64,000 nucleotides of DNA, from positions 37,309 to 101,308 of the forward strand of contig DASXLI010000023.1 in NCBI GenBank assembly GCA_036496285.1, in the 5' to 3' direction. Numbering within the stretch: position 1 is the first letter of the stretch; each line of letters begins with the position of its first letter. Below, piece by piece: positions 25,627 to 34,563 of the stretch. The DNA comes from DP-19 sp036496285 (GTDB lineage Bacteria; Desulfobacterota; Binatia; UTPRO1). Under the pieces are notes generated by a model. That model saw only the letters and a program-made list of their open reading frames with translations. It ran no database searches and was not told where the DNA came from. Made by a program: the position numbers and the translations under genes.

Positions 25627-27809
25627 TGCGCATCCTGCTGCTCGTCGCCGCGGCGTGCGCCGTCTACGCCAACAGCTTCGGCGTGCCGTTCCTCTTCGAC
25701 GATCGCAGCGCGATCGTGTCGAACCTGCGCATCCGCGAGCTCTGGCCCGGGCCGTTCACCGCCGAGCGTCCGATCGTCGAGCTGACGCTGGCCCTCAACT
25801 ACGCGTTCGGCGGGCTGCACGTCGTCGGCTACCACGTCGTGAACCTCCTGCTGCACGTCGCGTGCGGCCTGCTGCTCTACGACCTCGCGCGGCGCACGCT
25901 GCAGCTCACTGGGACCGCCAGCGGCACGGAGCGCTGGGTTGCCTGGTGGGCGGCGCTGCTCTTCCTCGTCCATCCGCTGCAGACGGAGGCGGTGACCTAT
26001 GTGATCAGCCGCAGCGAGGTGCTGACGGCCCTCTGGTACCTGGCGACCCTCGAGCTCGTGCTGCTCGGCGACGAGCACGCCGAGCATCGCACCGTGCTCT
26101 GGCTCCTCGCGATCGGCACGTGCGCGCTCGGCATGGCGACCAAGCCCGCGATGGTGACCGCCCCGATCGCCGCCTGGTGGCTCGCGCGTTGCGTCCTCCG
26201 CCGTCCGGTGACCGTGGGGCTCTCGTTCGCGGAGGACCGCGCGCGCGGCCGCGTCGGGCCGGCGCCGACGCGCTGGCCGGTCCTGTTCGGCCTCGCCGCG
26301 ACCTGGCTCGTGCTGATCGCGCTGCTCACGTTTCGCGAGACGCCGGGCGCCGGGCTCGACGTCGGCATCGCGCCGGTCGAGTACTTCCGCACGCAGCTCG
26401 GCGTCACGTGGCACTACTTCCGCCTGCTCGTCTGGCCGATGCAGCAGACCATCGAGTACGACTGGCCGCTTGCGACGCGCTGGGACGCCGCGACCGTCGT
26501 CGTGCCCGCGCTTGGATGGCTGGCGGTGCTGGCGCTCCTCGCGTGGCTGGTGCGGACGCGCCGCGGGGCGGCGGCGTTCTGGCTCGGCCTGGCGCTCCTC
26601 GCGCTCGCGCCGAGCTCGACCTTCGTGCCGATCGCCGATCTCGTGTTCGAGCACCGCATGTATCTGCCGGTCGGCGGCTTCGCCGTGCTGGCGGCGCTCG
26701 CGGGCACGGGCCTCGGGCGCCGCGCCCCGCGGCTCGCCACGCTCGGCGGGCTCGCCGTCGTGGTCGCCCTCGGCAGCGCGACGATCGCACGCAACCGCCT
26801 CTGGCACGATCCGGTGGCGCTCTGGGAGGACGCGCTCGCGAAGGCCCCGAGCAAGCCGCGGGTGTTCCGCAACTTGATCAACGCCTACGAGGAGCGCGGC
26901 GACCGCGCCAACGCGGCCCGCGTCGCCGCCCAGGAGACGCTCGTCTTCGAGACCCTGCATCGGAGCCGGCCGCGCGACCCGGAGGTGCTGACCGCGCTTG
27001 CCGACACGTACGCGCGGCGCGGCCAGCTCGAGGAGGCGAACACGCTCCTCGTCCAGGCGGTCCAGCTCGGACCCGAGGACGCGCTCGCCCGCGCCGCCTA
27101 CGGCAGCGTCCTGCTCGAGACCGGACACGCAGAAGAGGCGGTCGCGCAGCTCGAGATGGCGGAGGGCCTGGCGCGCGCGCGTCGCGACTGGGTCGGTCAC
27201 GATCTGCTGCGCTCGGTGCTGACCAACCTCGGGTGGGCATACGGCTCGGTCGGACGGCAGCACGACGCCGTCCGCGTGCTGCGCCTCGCCGCCGACAACG
27301 GCGACGTCACCGCGCTCAACAACCTCGGCTCGATGCTCGGCCGCCTCGGCATGTGGGAGGACGCGCGCCGCGTGCTCGAGCGGGCGCACGAGCGCGATCC
27401 GAACGACCCGAACGTCGCGAGCAACCTCGGCTGGGTGTACGCCAACCTCGGCCAGCTCGAGCGCGCCGCGACCCTGCTCGAGGATGCGATCGTGAAGCAG
27501 CCCCGCGAGCCGTCGGCGCACGGCAATCTCGGGTGGGTGCGTCTGCGGAGCGGCGACCCGGGCGGGGCGCTCACCGCGCTTGCGGTCGCGCAGTCGCTCG
27601 ATCCAGGAAACGCCTGGATCGCCAACATGCAGGGCATCGCCCATGCGCGGCTCGGCGAATGGCCCGCGGCCACCACGTCCTTTCAACGTGCGATAACGCT
27701 CAGTCCGGATTCCGATCTGGCGCGCGACAATCTCGCGCGGGCCGAGCAGAAGCTGCCGCCGACGCTCCCGGGCGAGCCCCAGGCGCTTGATGCTCCTCAC
27801 GCCCAGTAA
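25626..27809 (+). CDS. Membrane-TPR protein, TMTC-like (paralogue 3)
   Basis: 727 residues, ATG overlapping the upstream stop by one base (TGATG). The N-terminus is directly a membrane segment (MRILLLVAAACAVYANSFG) with the acidic loop VPFLFDDRSAIV. About ten membrane segments follow, then TPRs from about residue 415 (ERGDRANAARVAAQE..., NNLGSMLGRLGMWEDA, SNLGWVYANLGQLERA). It is shorter at the N-terminus than its neighbours, with no cytoplasmic leader. Function is inferred only at family level (membrane glycosyltransferase-like). The two adjacent paralogues could act as a pair. Confidence 0.82.
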   Translation: MRILLLVAAACAVYANSFGVPFLFDDRSAIVSNLRIRELWPGPFTAERPIVELTLALNYAFGGLHVVGYHVVNLLLHVACGLLLYDLARRTLQLTGTASGTERWVAWWAALLFLVHPLQTEAVTYVISRSEVLTALWYLATLELVLLGDEHAEHRTVLWLLAIGTCALGMATKPAMVTAPIAAWWLARCVLRRPVTVGLSFAEDRARGRVGPAPTRWPVLFGLAATWLVLIALLTFRETPGAGLDVGIAPVEYFRTQLGVTWHYFRLLVWPMQQTIEYDWPLATRWDAATVVVPALGWLAVLALLAWLVRTRRGAAAFWLGLALLALAPSSTFVPIADLVFEHRMYLPVGGFAVLAALAGTGLGRRAPRLATLGGLAVVVALGSATIARNRLWHDPVALWEDALAKAPSKPRVFRNLINAYEERGDRANAARVAAQETLVFETLHRSRPRDPEVLTALADTYARRGQLEEANTLLVQAVQLGPEDALARAAYGSVLLETGHAEEAVAQLEMAEGLARARRDWVGHDLLRSVLTNLGWAYGSVGRQHDAVRVLRLAADNGDVTALNNLGSMLGRLGMWEDARRVLERAHERDPNDPNVASNLGWVYANLGQLERAATLLEDAIVKQPREPSAHGNLGWVRLRSGDPGGALTALAVAQSLDPGNAWIANMQGIAHARLGEWPAATTSFQRAITLSPDSDLARDNLARAEQKLPPTLPGEPQALDAPHAQ

Positions 27810-27829
27810 TCGATGCCCGGTCACTTGTA

Positions 27830-27858
27830 TTGACAACGCCCAAGACCGACTTCTATAA
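27830..27858 (+). promoter_or_regulatory. shc: Strong sigma-70-like promoter upstream of shc
   Basis: Consensus -35 TTGACA (27830-27835), 17-nt spacer, -10 CTATAA (27853-27858; TATAAG one base on also fits). It is the best-formed promoter in the window. Predicted start near 27865. The hopanoid operon begins about 175 nt further on. Confidence 0.75.
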
Positions 27859-27870
27859 GCCGAGCCATAG

Positions 27871-27909
27871 GCTTGAGCGGTGCGTCATAGCACCCCTCGA
27901 GCTTTTTTT
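27871..27909 (+). terminator. Intrinsic terminator 1 before shc
   Basis: A stem of GCTTGAG (27871-27877) with CTCGAGC (27896-27902) plus an inner GGTGC/GCACC pair, separated by a C/C mismatch and closed by a 6-nt loop, is followed by seven T (27903-27909). It begins only about 6 nt past the predicted start of the promoter above. It could end the TMTC transcript or act in the shc leader. Confidence 0.8.
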
Positions 27910-27944
27910 GGCGGTCGGACTGACCGCCGGGTCGAGAGCGCGCG

Positions 27945-27979
27945 CGGTGCCATTCGTCATTCGTCGGCACCGTTTTTTT
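27945..27979 (+). terminator. Intrinsic terminator 2 in the shc leader
   Basis: CGGTGCC (27945-27951) pairs with GGCACCG (27966-27972) around a 14-nt loop, followed by seven T (27973-27979). An additional 7-bp hairpin (GGCGGTC 27910-27916 with GACCGCC 27922-27928) lies between the two terminators. The structure precedes the shc ATG by about 60 nt. Confidence 0.75.
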
Positions 27980-28039
27980 GGAACGTGAGCTGACCGCATG
28001 GTTAGTGCAGCGAGCATGGTCGGTGGGGAAGGGAAGGTT

Positions 28040-30043
28040 ATGGAGAGCAGCGAGGAGCCGCGAGTGATGGAGCGTCCGTTCGTCGCCCGCCATGCCGAGC
28101 GACCGCACCGCGACGAGTTCCTCGCCAAGGTCGACCACGTCATCACGCAGTCGCAGCAGTACTTCCGGCGCGAGCAGCACGCCGTCGGCTATTGGCATCG
28201 CCCGCTCGAGGCGAACGCCACCATGAACGCCGAGTACATCTTCTTCATGCACTTCATGGGGCGGGTGAACCCGGAGCGCCAGCAGCGGATCGTCGCCAAC
28301 CTCCTCGCGAACCAGCTCGACGACGGCAGCTGGGCGCTCTACCCCGACGCGCCCGGGCACCTCTCGAACACGATCGAGGCATACTTCGCGCTGAAGCTCG
28401 CCGGACTGGCCGCGTCGCACGAGGCGCTCACGAAGGCGCGGCGCTTCATCCTCGACCACGGCGGCCTCGCGAAGGCGGGCGTGTTCACCCGCATCTTCCT
28501 CGCCTACTTCGGGCAGTTTCCCTGGGACGGCGTCCCGGCGATGCCGACGGAGCTGATCCTCCTGCCGAGCTGGTTCCCGATCAACATCTACGAGATGTCG
28601 AGCTGGGCGCGCGGCACCGTCGTGCCGCTCCTCGTGTTGATGGCGAAGCGGCCGTCGATCGCCATCCCGACGGAGTGCGCGATCGGCGAGCTGTGGTGCA
28701 CGCCGCCCGAGCAGTCCGACTACTCGTTCGCGCGCAGCCCCGAGACGTTCACCTGGCGGAACTTCTTCCTCGTCCTCGACAAGACGCTGAAGCTCGTCGG
28801 GCGGATACCCGCGCGGCCGCTTCGCGCGCGCGCCCTGGAGCGTGCCGGCCAGTGGATCCTCTCGCATCAGGACCTGAACGGCGGCTGGGGCGGCATCCAG
28901 CCGGCAATGGTCAACTCGGTGATGGCGCTCCGCGCGCTCGGCTATCCCGACGAGCATCCCGCGGTCGCGAAGGGCATCCAGGCGATCGACGACTTCGTCA
29001 TCGAGGAGGGCGATCAGCTCTTCTTCCAGCCCTGCGTGTCGCCGACCTGGGACACCGCGCTCGCGGCCAAGGCGCTGCTCGACTCGGGCACGCCCGCGGA
29101 CGATCCCGCACTGCAGCGTGCCGCCGAGTGGCTCCTCGAGAACCAGATCTTCGCGGGCGGTGACTGGCAGGTGAAGAACCCCGACCTCGAGCCGGGCGGC
29201 TGGGCGTTCGAGTTCGCGAACGATTGGTATCCGGACACGGACGATACCGCGGTCATCCTCATGGTCCTGCGGCGCATCCACGTCGCGCAGGAGCGCGCCA
29301 AGGCGCGGTCCATCCAGCGCGGCCTCAACTGGACGCTCGGCATGCAGAGCCGGAACGGTGGCTGGGGCGCGTTCGATACCGACAACCTGCGCGAGCTGTT
29401 CAACAAGATTCCCTTCGCCGACATGGAGGCGATGCTCGATCAGCCGACCGCCGACCTGACCGGCCGCCACCTCGAGCTGATGGGCGAGTACGGCTACGAT
29501 CTCGAGCTGCGGCAGGCGAAGCGCGCGCTCGGGTTCATCCACCGCACCCAGGAGCCCGACGGATCGTGGTGGGGCCGCTGGGGCGTCAATTACATCTACG
29601 GCACCTGGTCGGTGCTGAGCGGGCTGCGCGCGATCGGCGAGGACCTGCGCCAGCCCTACGTGCGCCGCGCCGTCGCCTGGGTGAAGAGCGTGCAGAACGA
29701 GGACGGCGGGTGGGGCGAGACCTGCGACAGCTACGGCGATCCGTCGCTCGCCGGACGCGGCCCGAGCACGCCGTCGCAGACCGCCTGGGCGCTGCTCGGG
29801 CTCCTCGCCGGCGAGGACGAGCTCAGCCCAGAGCTGATCCGCGGCATCGACCATCTGACCAGCGGCCAGCAAGGCGACGGGACGTGGAACGAGACGCACT
29901 TCACCGGGACCGGCTTCCCGCGCCACTTCTACCTGCGCTACTACATGTACCGGAACTACTTTCCCTTGATGGCGCTCGGCCTCTTCCGCGCGCGCGCCGA
30001 GGCTGTGGCGTCGGCACGCCCCGTCGAGGGACAGCGCGCTTGA
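28040..30043 (+). CDS. shc: Squalene-hopene cyclase
   Basis: 667 residues from the ATG at 28040, chosen because AAGGG lies 6 nt upstream; ATGs at 27998 and 28016 are in frame but lack a site. It cyclises squalene to hopene at the membrane. The catalytic DxDD motif is DTDD at residues 399-402, and QW-type repeats recur (QDLNGGWGGIQ, QSRNGGWGAFD, QEPDGSWWGRWG, QNEDGGWGETC, QQGDGTWNETH). Length fits bacterial SHC (630-680). It heads an operon with dxr and hpnC/D/E, in which stops and starts overlap or lie close together. Confidence 0.97.
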   Translation: MESSEEPRVMERPFVARHAERPHRDEFLAKVDHVITQSQQYFRREQHAVGYWHRPLEANATMNAEYIFFMHFMGRVNPERQQRIVANLLANQLDDGSWALYPDAPGHLSNTIEAYFALKLAGLAASHEALTKARRFILDHGGLAKAGVFTRIFLAYFGQFPWDGVPAMPTELILLPSWFPINIYEMSSWARGTVVPLLVLMAKRPSIAIPTECAIGELWCTPPEQSDYSFARSPETFTWRNFFLVLDKTLKLVGRIPARPLRARALERAGQWILSHQDLNGGWGGIQPAMVNSVMALRALGYPDEHPAVAKGIQAIDDFVIEEGDQLFFQPCVSPTWDTALAAKALLDSGTPADDPALQRAAEWLLENQIFAGGDWQVKNPDLEPGGWAFEFANDWYPDTDDTAVILMVLRRIHVAQERAKARSIQRGLNWTLGMQSRNGGWGAFDTDNLRELFNKIPFADMEAMLDQPTADLTGRHLELMGEYGYDLELRQAKRALGFIHRTQEPDGSWWGRWGVNYIYGTWSVLSGLRAIGEDLRQPYVRRAVAWVKSVQNEDGGWGETCDSYGDPSLAGRGPSTPSQTAWALLGLLAGEDELSPELIRGIDHLTSGQQGDGTWNETHFTGTGFPRHFYLRYYMYRNYFPLMALGLFRARAEAVASARPVEGQRA

Positions 30044-31272
30044 GCGGAGACACGCGCCGCCGCTCGATCGCTGTACTCGGCTCGACCGGCTCCGTCGGCG
30101 TGTCCACGCTGGCGCTGGTCGAGCGCTTCCCGCAGCGCTTCCGCGCCGTGTCGCTCGCGGCGGGGCGGAACGTCGAGCTGCTCGCCGAGCAGGTGCGGCG
30201 CCACGAGCCCGAGCTCGTGTCGGTTGCCGACGACGCCTGCTCTGCGGAGCTGCGCGTGCGCGTGCCCGGCTTCACGGGACGGATCGTCGCTGGCGCCGAC
30301 GGCCCGCGTGCGGTTGCGACGCATCCGGGCGCCGACATCGTGCTGTCGGCGCTCGTCGGCGCGCTCGGCCTCGAGCCGACGCTCGCGGCGATCGAGTCGG
30401 GCAAGGACGTCGCCCTCGCCAACAAGGAGGTGCTGGTCGTCGCCGGCGCGCTGGTGACGCGTGCGGCGCGCGAGCGCGGCGTGCGCCTCCTGCCCGTCGA
30501 CAGCGAGCACAACGCGATCTTCCAGGCGCTGCACGGCCACGATCGCACCGAGGTGCGCCGCCTCATCCTGACCGCATCGGGCGGGCCGTTCCTGCGGCAC
30601 ACGGTCGACGACCTCGCGCACGTCACCCGTGCCGATGCCCTCAAGCACCCCACGTGGAAGATGGGGCCGAAGATCACGATCGACTCCGCGACCCTCATGA
30701 ACAAGGGGCTCGAGGTGATCGAGGCGCACTGGCTCTTCGACGTCGAGCCCGATCGTATCGACGTCGTGATCCACCCGCAGAGCATCATCCACTCGATGGT
30801 CGAGTACATCGACGGCTCCGTGCTCTCGCAGATGGCCGTGCCCGACATGACGATCCCGATCGCCTATGCGCTCGCGTACCCGGAGCGCCTGCCGCTCACG
30901 CACCTGCGCACCCTCGACCTGCCGGCGGCCGGCGAGCTGACGTTCGTCGCGCCCGATCTCGAGCGCTTTCCCTGTCTCGGCCTCGCGTACCGGGCGCTGC
31001 GCACGGGCGGTACCATGCCCGCCGTCCTGAACGCCGCGAACGAGATCGCGGTCGAGCGGTTCCTCGCCGAGGACGTCGGCTACCGCGACATCCCAGCGGT
31101 CGTCGCAGCGGTGATGGATGCGCACACGGCGGCGCCGGCCGCCGATCTCGCGACGCTCCTCGCGGCGGACCGCTGGGCGCGCGAGCGCGCGCGCACGCTG
31201 CGGCCCGGCGCCCATCGCGGCGCGCGGTCGACGGCGCCCGCGCCGTCGGTGAAAGCGGCGGTGGCGCCCTGA
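30040..31272 (+). CDS. dxr: 1-deoxy-D-xylulose 5-phosphate reductoisomerase
   Basis: 410 residues from a TTG that overlaps the shc stop (TTGA) with GAGGG 9 nt before it. It converts 1-deoxyxylulose 5-phosphate to MEP, the committed step of non-mevalonate isoprenoid synthesis, using NADPH. Seen: NADPH loop LGSTGSVGVSTLAL, the LANKEVLVVAG helix, metal/substrate motif PVDSEHNAIFQAL, the LTASGGPF loop and HPTWKMGPKITIDSATLMNKGLE block. All active-site segments are present. Its place inside the hopanoid operon links precursor supply with squalene formation. The last 25 residues are an Ala/Pro-rich extension. Confidence 0.96.
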   Translation: MSGDTRRRSIAVLGSTGSVGVSTLALVERFPQRFRAVSLAAGRNVELLAEQVRRHEPELVSVADDACSAELRVRVPGFTGRIVAGADGPRAVATHPGADIVLSALVGALGLEPTLAAIESGKDVALANKEVLVVAGALVTRAARERGVRLLPVDSEHNAIFQALHGHDRTEVRRLILTASGGPFLRHTVDDLAHVTRADALKHPTWKMGPKITIDSATLMNKGLEVIEAHWLFDVEPDRIDVVIHPQSIIHSMVEYIDGSVLSQMAVPDMTIPIAYALAYPERLPLTHLRTLDLPAAGELTFVAPDLERFPCLGLAYRALRTGGTMPAVLNAANEIAVERFLAEDVGYRDIPAVVAAVMDAHTAAPAADLATLLAADRWARERARTLRPGAHRGARSTAPAPSVKAAVAP

Positions 31273-31297
31273 GGCTGCAGGTGAACGGAAGCGTCCG

Positions 31298-32215
31298 GTG
31301 GCCATGAGCGCCCTCTCGACGGCCGCCCAGCCGGCCCAGGCAGCGCTCGCGGCGGAGCCGCCCCCGTGCTCGATCGACGAGGCGTTTCGCGAGTGCGAGC
31401 GCATCGCGCGCGCCCACTACGAGAACTTCACCCTCGGGTCGCACCTCCTGCCGCGGCCGCTGCGCCGGCACATCGCGGCGATCTACGCCTTTGCGCGCAC
31501 CGCCGACGACTTCGCCGACGAGGATCCCGACGCCGAACGCGCGCTCGCCGCGCTCGACGCCTGGGAGCGCGAGCTCGAGGACTGCTACGCCGGCCGTCCG
31601 CGCCACCCGATCTTCGTCGCGCTCGCCGAGACCGTGCGCGAGTTCACGATCCCGATCCGTCCGTTCCGCGATCTACTGACCGCGTTCCGCATGGACGTGC
31701 GCTTTGCCGGCTTCGCGACCTTCGACGAGCTGCTCGTCTACTGCCGCCACTCCGCGAACCCGGTCGGACACCTGGTGCTGTATCTGTTCGGCCATGGCGA
31801 CGCGGAGCGCCAGGCGCGCGCCGACGACATCTGTACCGCGCTCCAGCTGACCAACTTCTGGCAGGATCTCGCGATCGATCTCCGCAAGGGCCGCATCTAC
31901 CTGCCGCGCGAGGACATGGCGCGCTTCGGCTACGGCGCGGACGATCTCGCACGCCACGCGCCGACGTCGGAGTTCCGCGCTCTCATGGCGTTCCAGTGCG
32001 AGCGCACCCGCGGCCTCTTCGAGCGCGGCCTCGCGCTCGCCGACACGCTGGGCCGCCGCGAGGGGCGCGAGGTACGGCTCTTCGCCGGCGGCGGCCTCGC
32101 CATTCTCGATCGGCTCGCCGCCGTCGAGTACGACGTCTTCCGCGCACGGCCGGCGCTCTCGCGCTGGGCGAAGATCGCGCTCGTCGCGCGCGCGTTCGTC
32201 GGAGCGGACCGATGA
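31298..32215 (+). CDS. hpnC: Hydroxysqualene synthase HpnC
   Basis: 305 residues; GTG at 31298 has GGAAG 6 nt upstream, and an ATG two codons later is the alternative. It has the squalene/phytoene-synthase fold with both Asp-rich motifs (YAFARTADDFADE about 64-76; TNFWQDLAIDLRKGR about 184-198). The HYENF motif and early Cys are typical of HpnC. HpnC converts presqualene diphosphate to hydroxysqualene in the three-enzyme bacterial route (HpnD, HpnC, HpnE). Its stop overlaps the hpnD start (ATGA). Confidence 0.93.
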   Translation: MAMSALSTAAQPAQAALAAEPPPCSIDEAFRECERIARAHYENFTLGSHLLPRPLRRHIAAIYAFARTADDFADEDPDAERALAALDAWERELEDCYAGRPRHPIFVALAETVREFTIPIRPFRDLLTAFRMDVRFAGFATFDELLVYCRHSANPVGHLVLYLFGHGDAERQARADDICTALQLTNFWQDLAIDLRKGRIYLPREDMARFGYGADDLARHAPTSEFRALMAFQCERTRGLFERGLALADTLGRREGREVRLFAGGGLAILDRLAAVEYDVFRARPALSRWAKIALVARAFVGADR

Positions 32216-33144
32216 CGAGCACGGCGAACCTCGCCCCCAGCACCGCGGGCCACCGTCACGACCCCGTCGCCTCGCCGGAGGCGGTTGCCGCGATGCCGGC
32301 GTCGCTCGCGGCCGCGTACGCCGAGTGCGAGCGTATCGCCCGCGCCAGCTCGAGCAGCTTCACGCTCGCGTTTCGCCTGCTGCCGGTCGAGCGGCGTGGC
32401 GGGCTCGCCGCCTTGTACGCGTATTGTCGGATGGTGGACGATGCGGCGGACGAGAGCGCCGATCCCGTGGCGGCGCTCGCCGAGTGGCGCGCCGAGCTCC
32501 GACGGCTGCGCGACGGCGCTCCCACCCATCCCGTGGCGATCGCGCTCGCGGATGCCGTGCGCCGCTTCGCGATCCCGGTCGCGCACCTCGACGAGATCCT
32601 GACCGGTGTCGAGATGGACGTGGTGCCGCGCGCCTACGAGACCTTCGACGAGCTGCGCGGGTATTGCTACCACGTGGCCGCCGCGGTCGGCCTCGCGGCG
32701 CTGCCGATCTTCGGCTGCCGCGACCTGCGCAGCCGTGCCTACGCCGAGGCGCTCGGCATCGCGCTGCAACTCACCAACATCCTGCGCGACGTGGCCGAGG
32801 ACGCCGAGCGCGGCCGTATCTACCTGCCGCGCGAGGACCTGCAGCGTTTCGGCTACGGCGAGCGCGAGCTGCACACCCACGCGCGCAACGACGCGCTGCA
32901 CGCGCTGGTCGCCTTCGAGGTGGAGCGGGCGCGCGACTTCTACCGCGCGGCACGCGCCAGCATGGTCGCCCGCGACCGCCGCGCGCTGGTCGCGGCGGAG
33001 GGCATGCGGCTCGTCTACCAGCGCCTGCTGGCGCGCATCGCCGCCGACCCCGACACCATCTTCGGTCTGCGCCTCGCCGTGCCGACGCACGAGAAGGCGC
33101 TCTGCGTCCTCGCCGCGTGGTTGCGTAGCCGGAGCGTGCGATGA
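32212..33144 (+). CDS. hpnD: Presqualene diphosphate synthase HpnD
   Basis: 310 residues from an ATG overlapping the hpnC stop. Squalene/phytoene-synthase family: ASSSSFTLAFRLLP, first Asp motif CRMVDDAADE and second Asp motif NILRDVAEDAERGRIYLP. The first half of the pathway (two farnesyl diphosphates to presqualene diphosphate) is HpnD's reaction. Length and the second motif separate it from HpnC. Position between hpnC and hpnE, each coupled by a 4-nt overlap, supports the call. Confidence 0.93.
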   Translation: MTSTANLAPSTAGHRHDPVASPEAVAAMPASLAAAYAECERIARASSSSFTLAFRLLPVERRGGLAALYAYCRMVDDAADESADPVAALAEWRAELRRLRDGAPTHPVAIALADAVRRFAIPVAHLDEILTGVEMDVVPRAYETFDELRGYCYHVAAAVGLAALPIFGCRDLRSRAYAEALGIALQLTNILRDVAEDAERGRIYLPREDLQRFGYGERELHTHARNDALHALVAFEVERARDFYRAARASMVARDRRALVAAEGMRLVYQRLLARIAADPDTIFGLRLAVPTHEKALCVLAAWLRSRSVR

Positions 33145-34523
33145 GCGACGCGATCGTCATCGGCGGGGGCTTCGCCGGGCTGGCGGCGGGCGCGGCGCTC
33201 GCGGCCGACGGCGTGCAGGTCACCGTGCTCGAGCGCCGGCCGGTGCTCGGCGGCCGGGCCTACTCCTTCACCGACGCGACGACGGGTGAGGTGATCGACA
33301 ACGGCCAGCACGCGATGATGGGCTGCTACCATCAGCTCTTCGCGTTCCTCGACCGCATCGGCGCGACGGACAAGCTCGCGATCCAGCAGAGCCTGCGCGT
33401 CGCGATGCTCGATCCGGAGCGCGGGCGGGGCGTGATCGCGTGTCCGCCGCTGCCGAGCCCGCTGCACATGGCGGCCGGCGTCCTCCGCTACCGGCTGCTC
33501 AGCGTGACCGATCGCGTGCGCGTGCTGATCGGCGGCCTGCGGCTCCTGGCGATGAAGAAGCGGCGCGACCCGCGGCTCGCGCGGCTCACGGTGGACGGCG
33601 CCCTCGATCTCCTCGGCCAGCCCGAGGCGACACGGCGCGCCTTCTGGCATCCGGTTGCGATCGCCACCCTCAACGAGAACCCGGCCCTCGCATCGGCCGA
33701 TCTTCTCGCCGAGGTCATGGTGCGGGCGTTCTTCTCCACCAAGGACGACGCCCGCTTCGTGCTCGCGCGCGTCGGCCTCTCGGAGCTCTACACCGAGGAC
33801 GCGCGGCGTTTCATCGAGGCTCGCGGCGGCCGCATCGAGACCAAGGCGCAGGTGGTCGGCATCGGCGTGCGCGGCGACGAGGTCTCGCACCTCGAGCTAC
33901 GCGACGGGCGGCGCCTCATGGCGCAGGCGTACGTGAGCACCGTGCCGCCGCAGGCCCTGTTTCCGCTGCTGCCGCTCGCGGTCCGTCGTGACGTGCCGGC
34001 GCTCGGCGCGATCGAGCGCCTCGCGAGCTCGCCGATCGTCTCGGTCCACGTGTGGTTCGATCGGCCGCTGCTCGACGACGACTTCGTCGGGTTCGTCGGC
34101 ACCCGCACGCACTGGTGCTTCAACCGCGACAAGATCACCGGCCGCGATCCGCGCGGCGGCAGCTATCTCACCTTCGTGATCTCGGGCGCGCGTGACATCG
34201 TCGATCTCGACGCGGAGACGATCGTCGCCGAGACGCTCGCCGACGTGCGCCGGCTCATACCCGGCGCGGCGGAGGCGCAGATCCGGCACACGCAGGTGGT
34301 CAAGGAGAAATTTGCGACGATGTCGCCGACCCTGGAGGCGGAGCAGCTCCGCCCGTCGGCGGTCACGCCATTCGGCAACTTCTTTCTGGCGGGCGATTGG
34401 ACCTCGACGGGTCTGCCCGCCACGATCGAAAGCGCCGTCGCGAGTGGGCATCACGCGGCGGAGCTGGCTGTACGCATCGCGTCGCCATCGGAGCGGCGTG
34501 AGGAGGCACGGGCGGCAAGTTGA
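33141..34523 (+). CDS. hpnE: Hydroxysqualene dehydroxylase HpnE
   Basis: 460 residues, ATG overlapping the hpnD stop. FAD-dependent amine-oxidase fold: N-terminal dinucleotide site (VIGGGFAGLAAGAALA), GGRAYSF, and C-terminal FAD block (NFFLAGDWTSTGLPATIESAVASGHHAAE). It reduces hydroxysqualene to squalene, the substrate of Shc. The hpnC-D-E order with 4-nt overlaps is the classic hopanoid set. The protein's C-terminal tail is charged and short. Confidence 0.93.
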   Translation: MSDAIVIGGGFAGLAAGAALAADGVQVTVLERRPVLGGRAYSFTDATTGEVIDNGQHAMMGCYHQLFAFLDRIGATDKLAIQQSLRVAMLDPERGRGVIACPPLPSPLHMAAGVLRYRLLSVTDRVRVLIGGLRLLAMKKRRDPRLARLTVDGALDLLGQPEATRRAFWHPVAIATLNENPALASADLLAEVMVRAFFSTKDDARFVLARVGLSELYTEDARRFIEARGGRIETKAQVVGIGVRGDEVSHLELRDGRRLMAQAYVSTVPPQALFPLLPLAVRRDVPALGAIERLASSPIVSVHVWFDRPLLDDDFVGFVGTRTHWCFNRDKITGRDPRGGSYLTFVISGARDIVDLDAETIVAETLADVRRLIPGAAEAQIRHTQVVKEKFATMSPTLEAEQLRPSAVTPFGNFFLAGDWTSTGLPATIESAVASGHHAAELAVRIASPSERREEARAAS

Positions 34524-34563
34524 GGAGTCCACTCCGGTGGAACGAAATTCGAAGGGGGGGCAC

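Noticed and set aside
27910..27928. The GGCGGTC hairpin as a terminator for the minus strand.
   Set aside because: It would be followed by A, not T, on that strand; it is more likely part of the shc leader structure.
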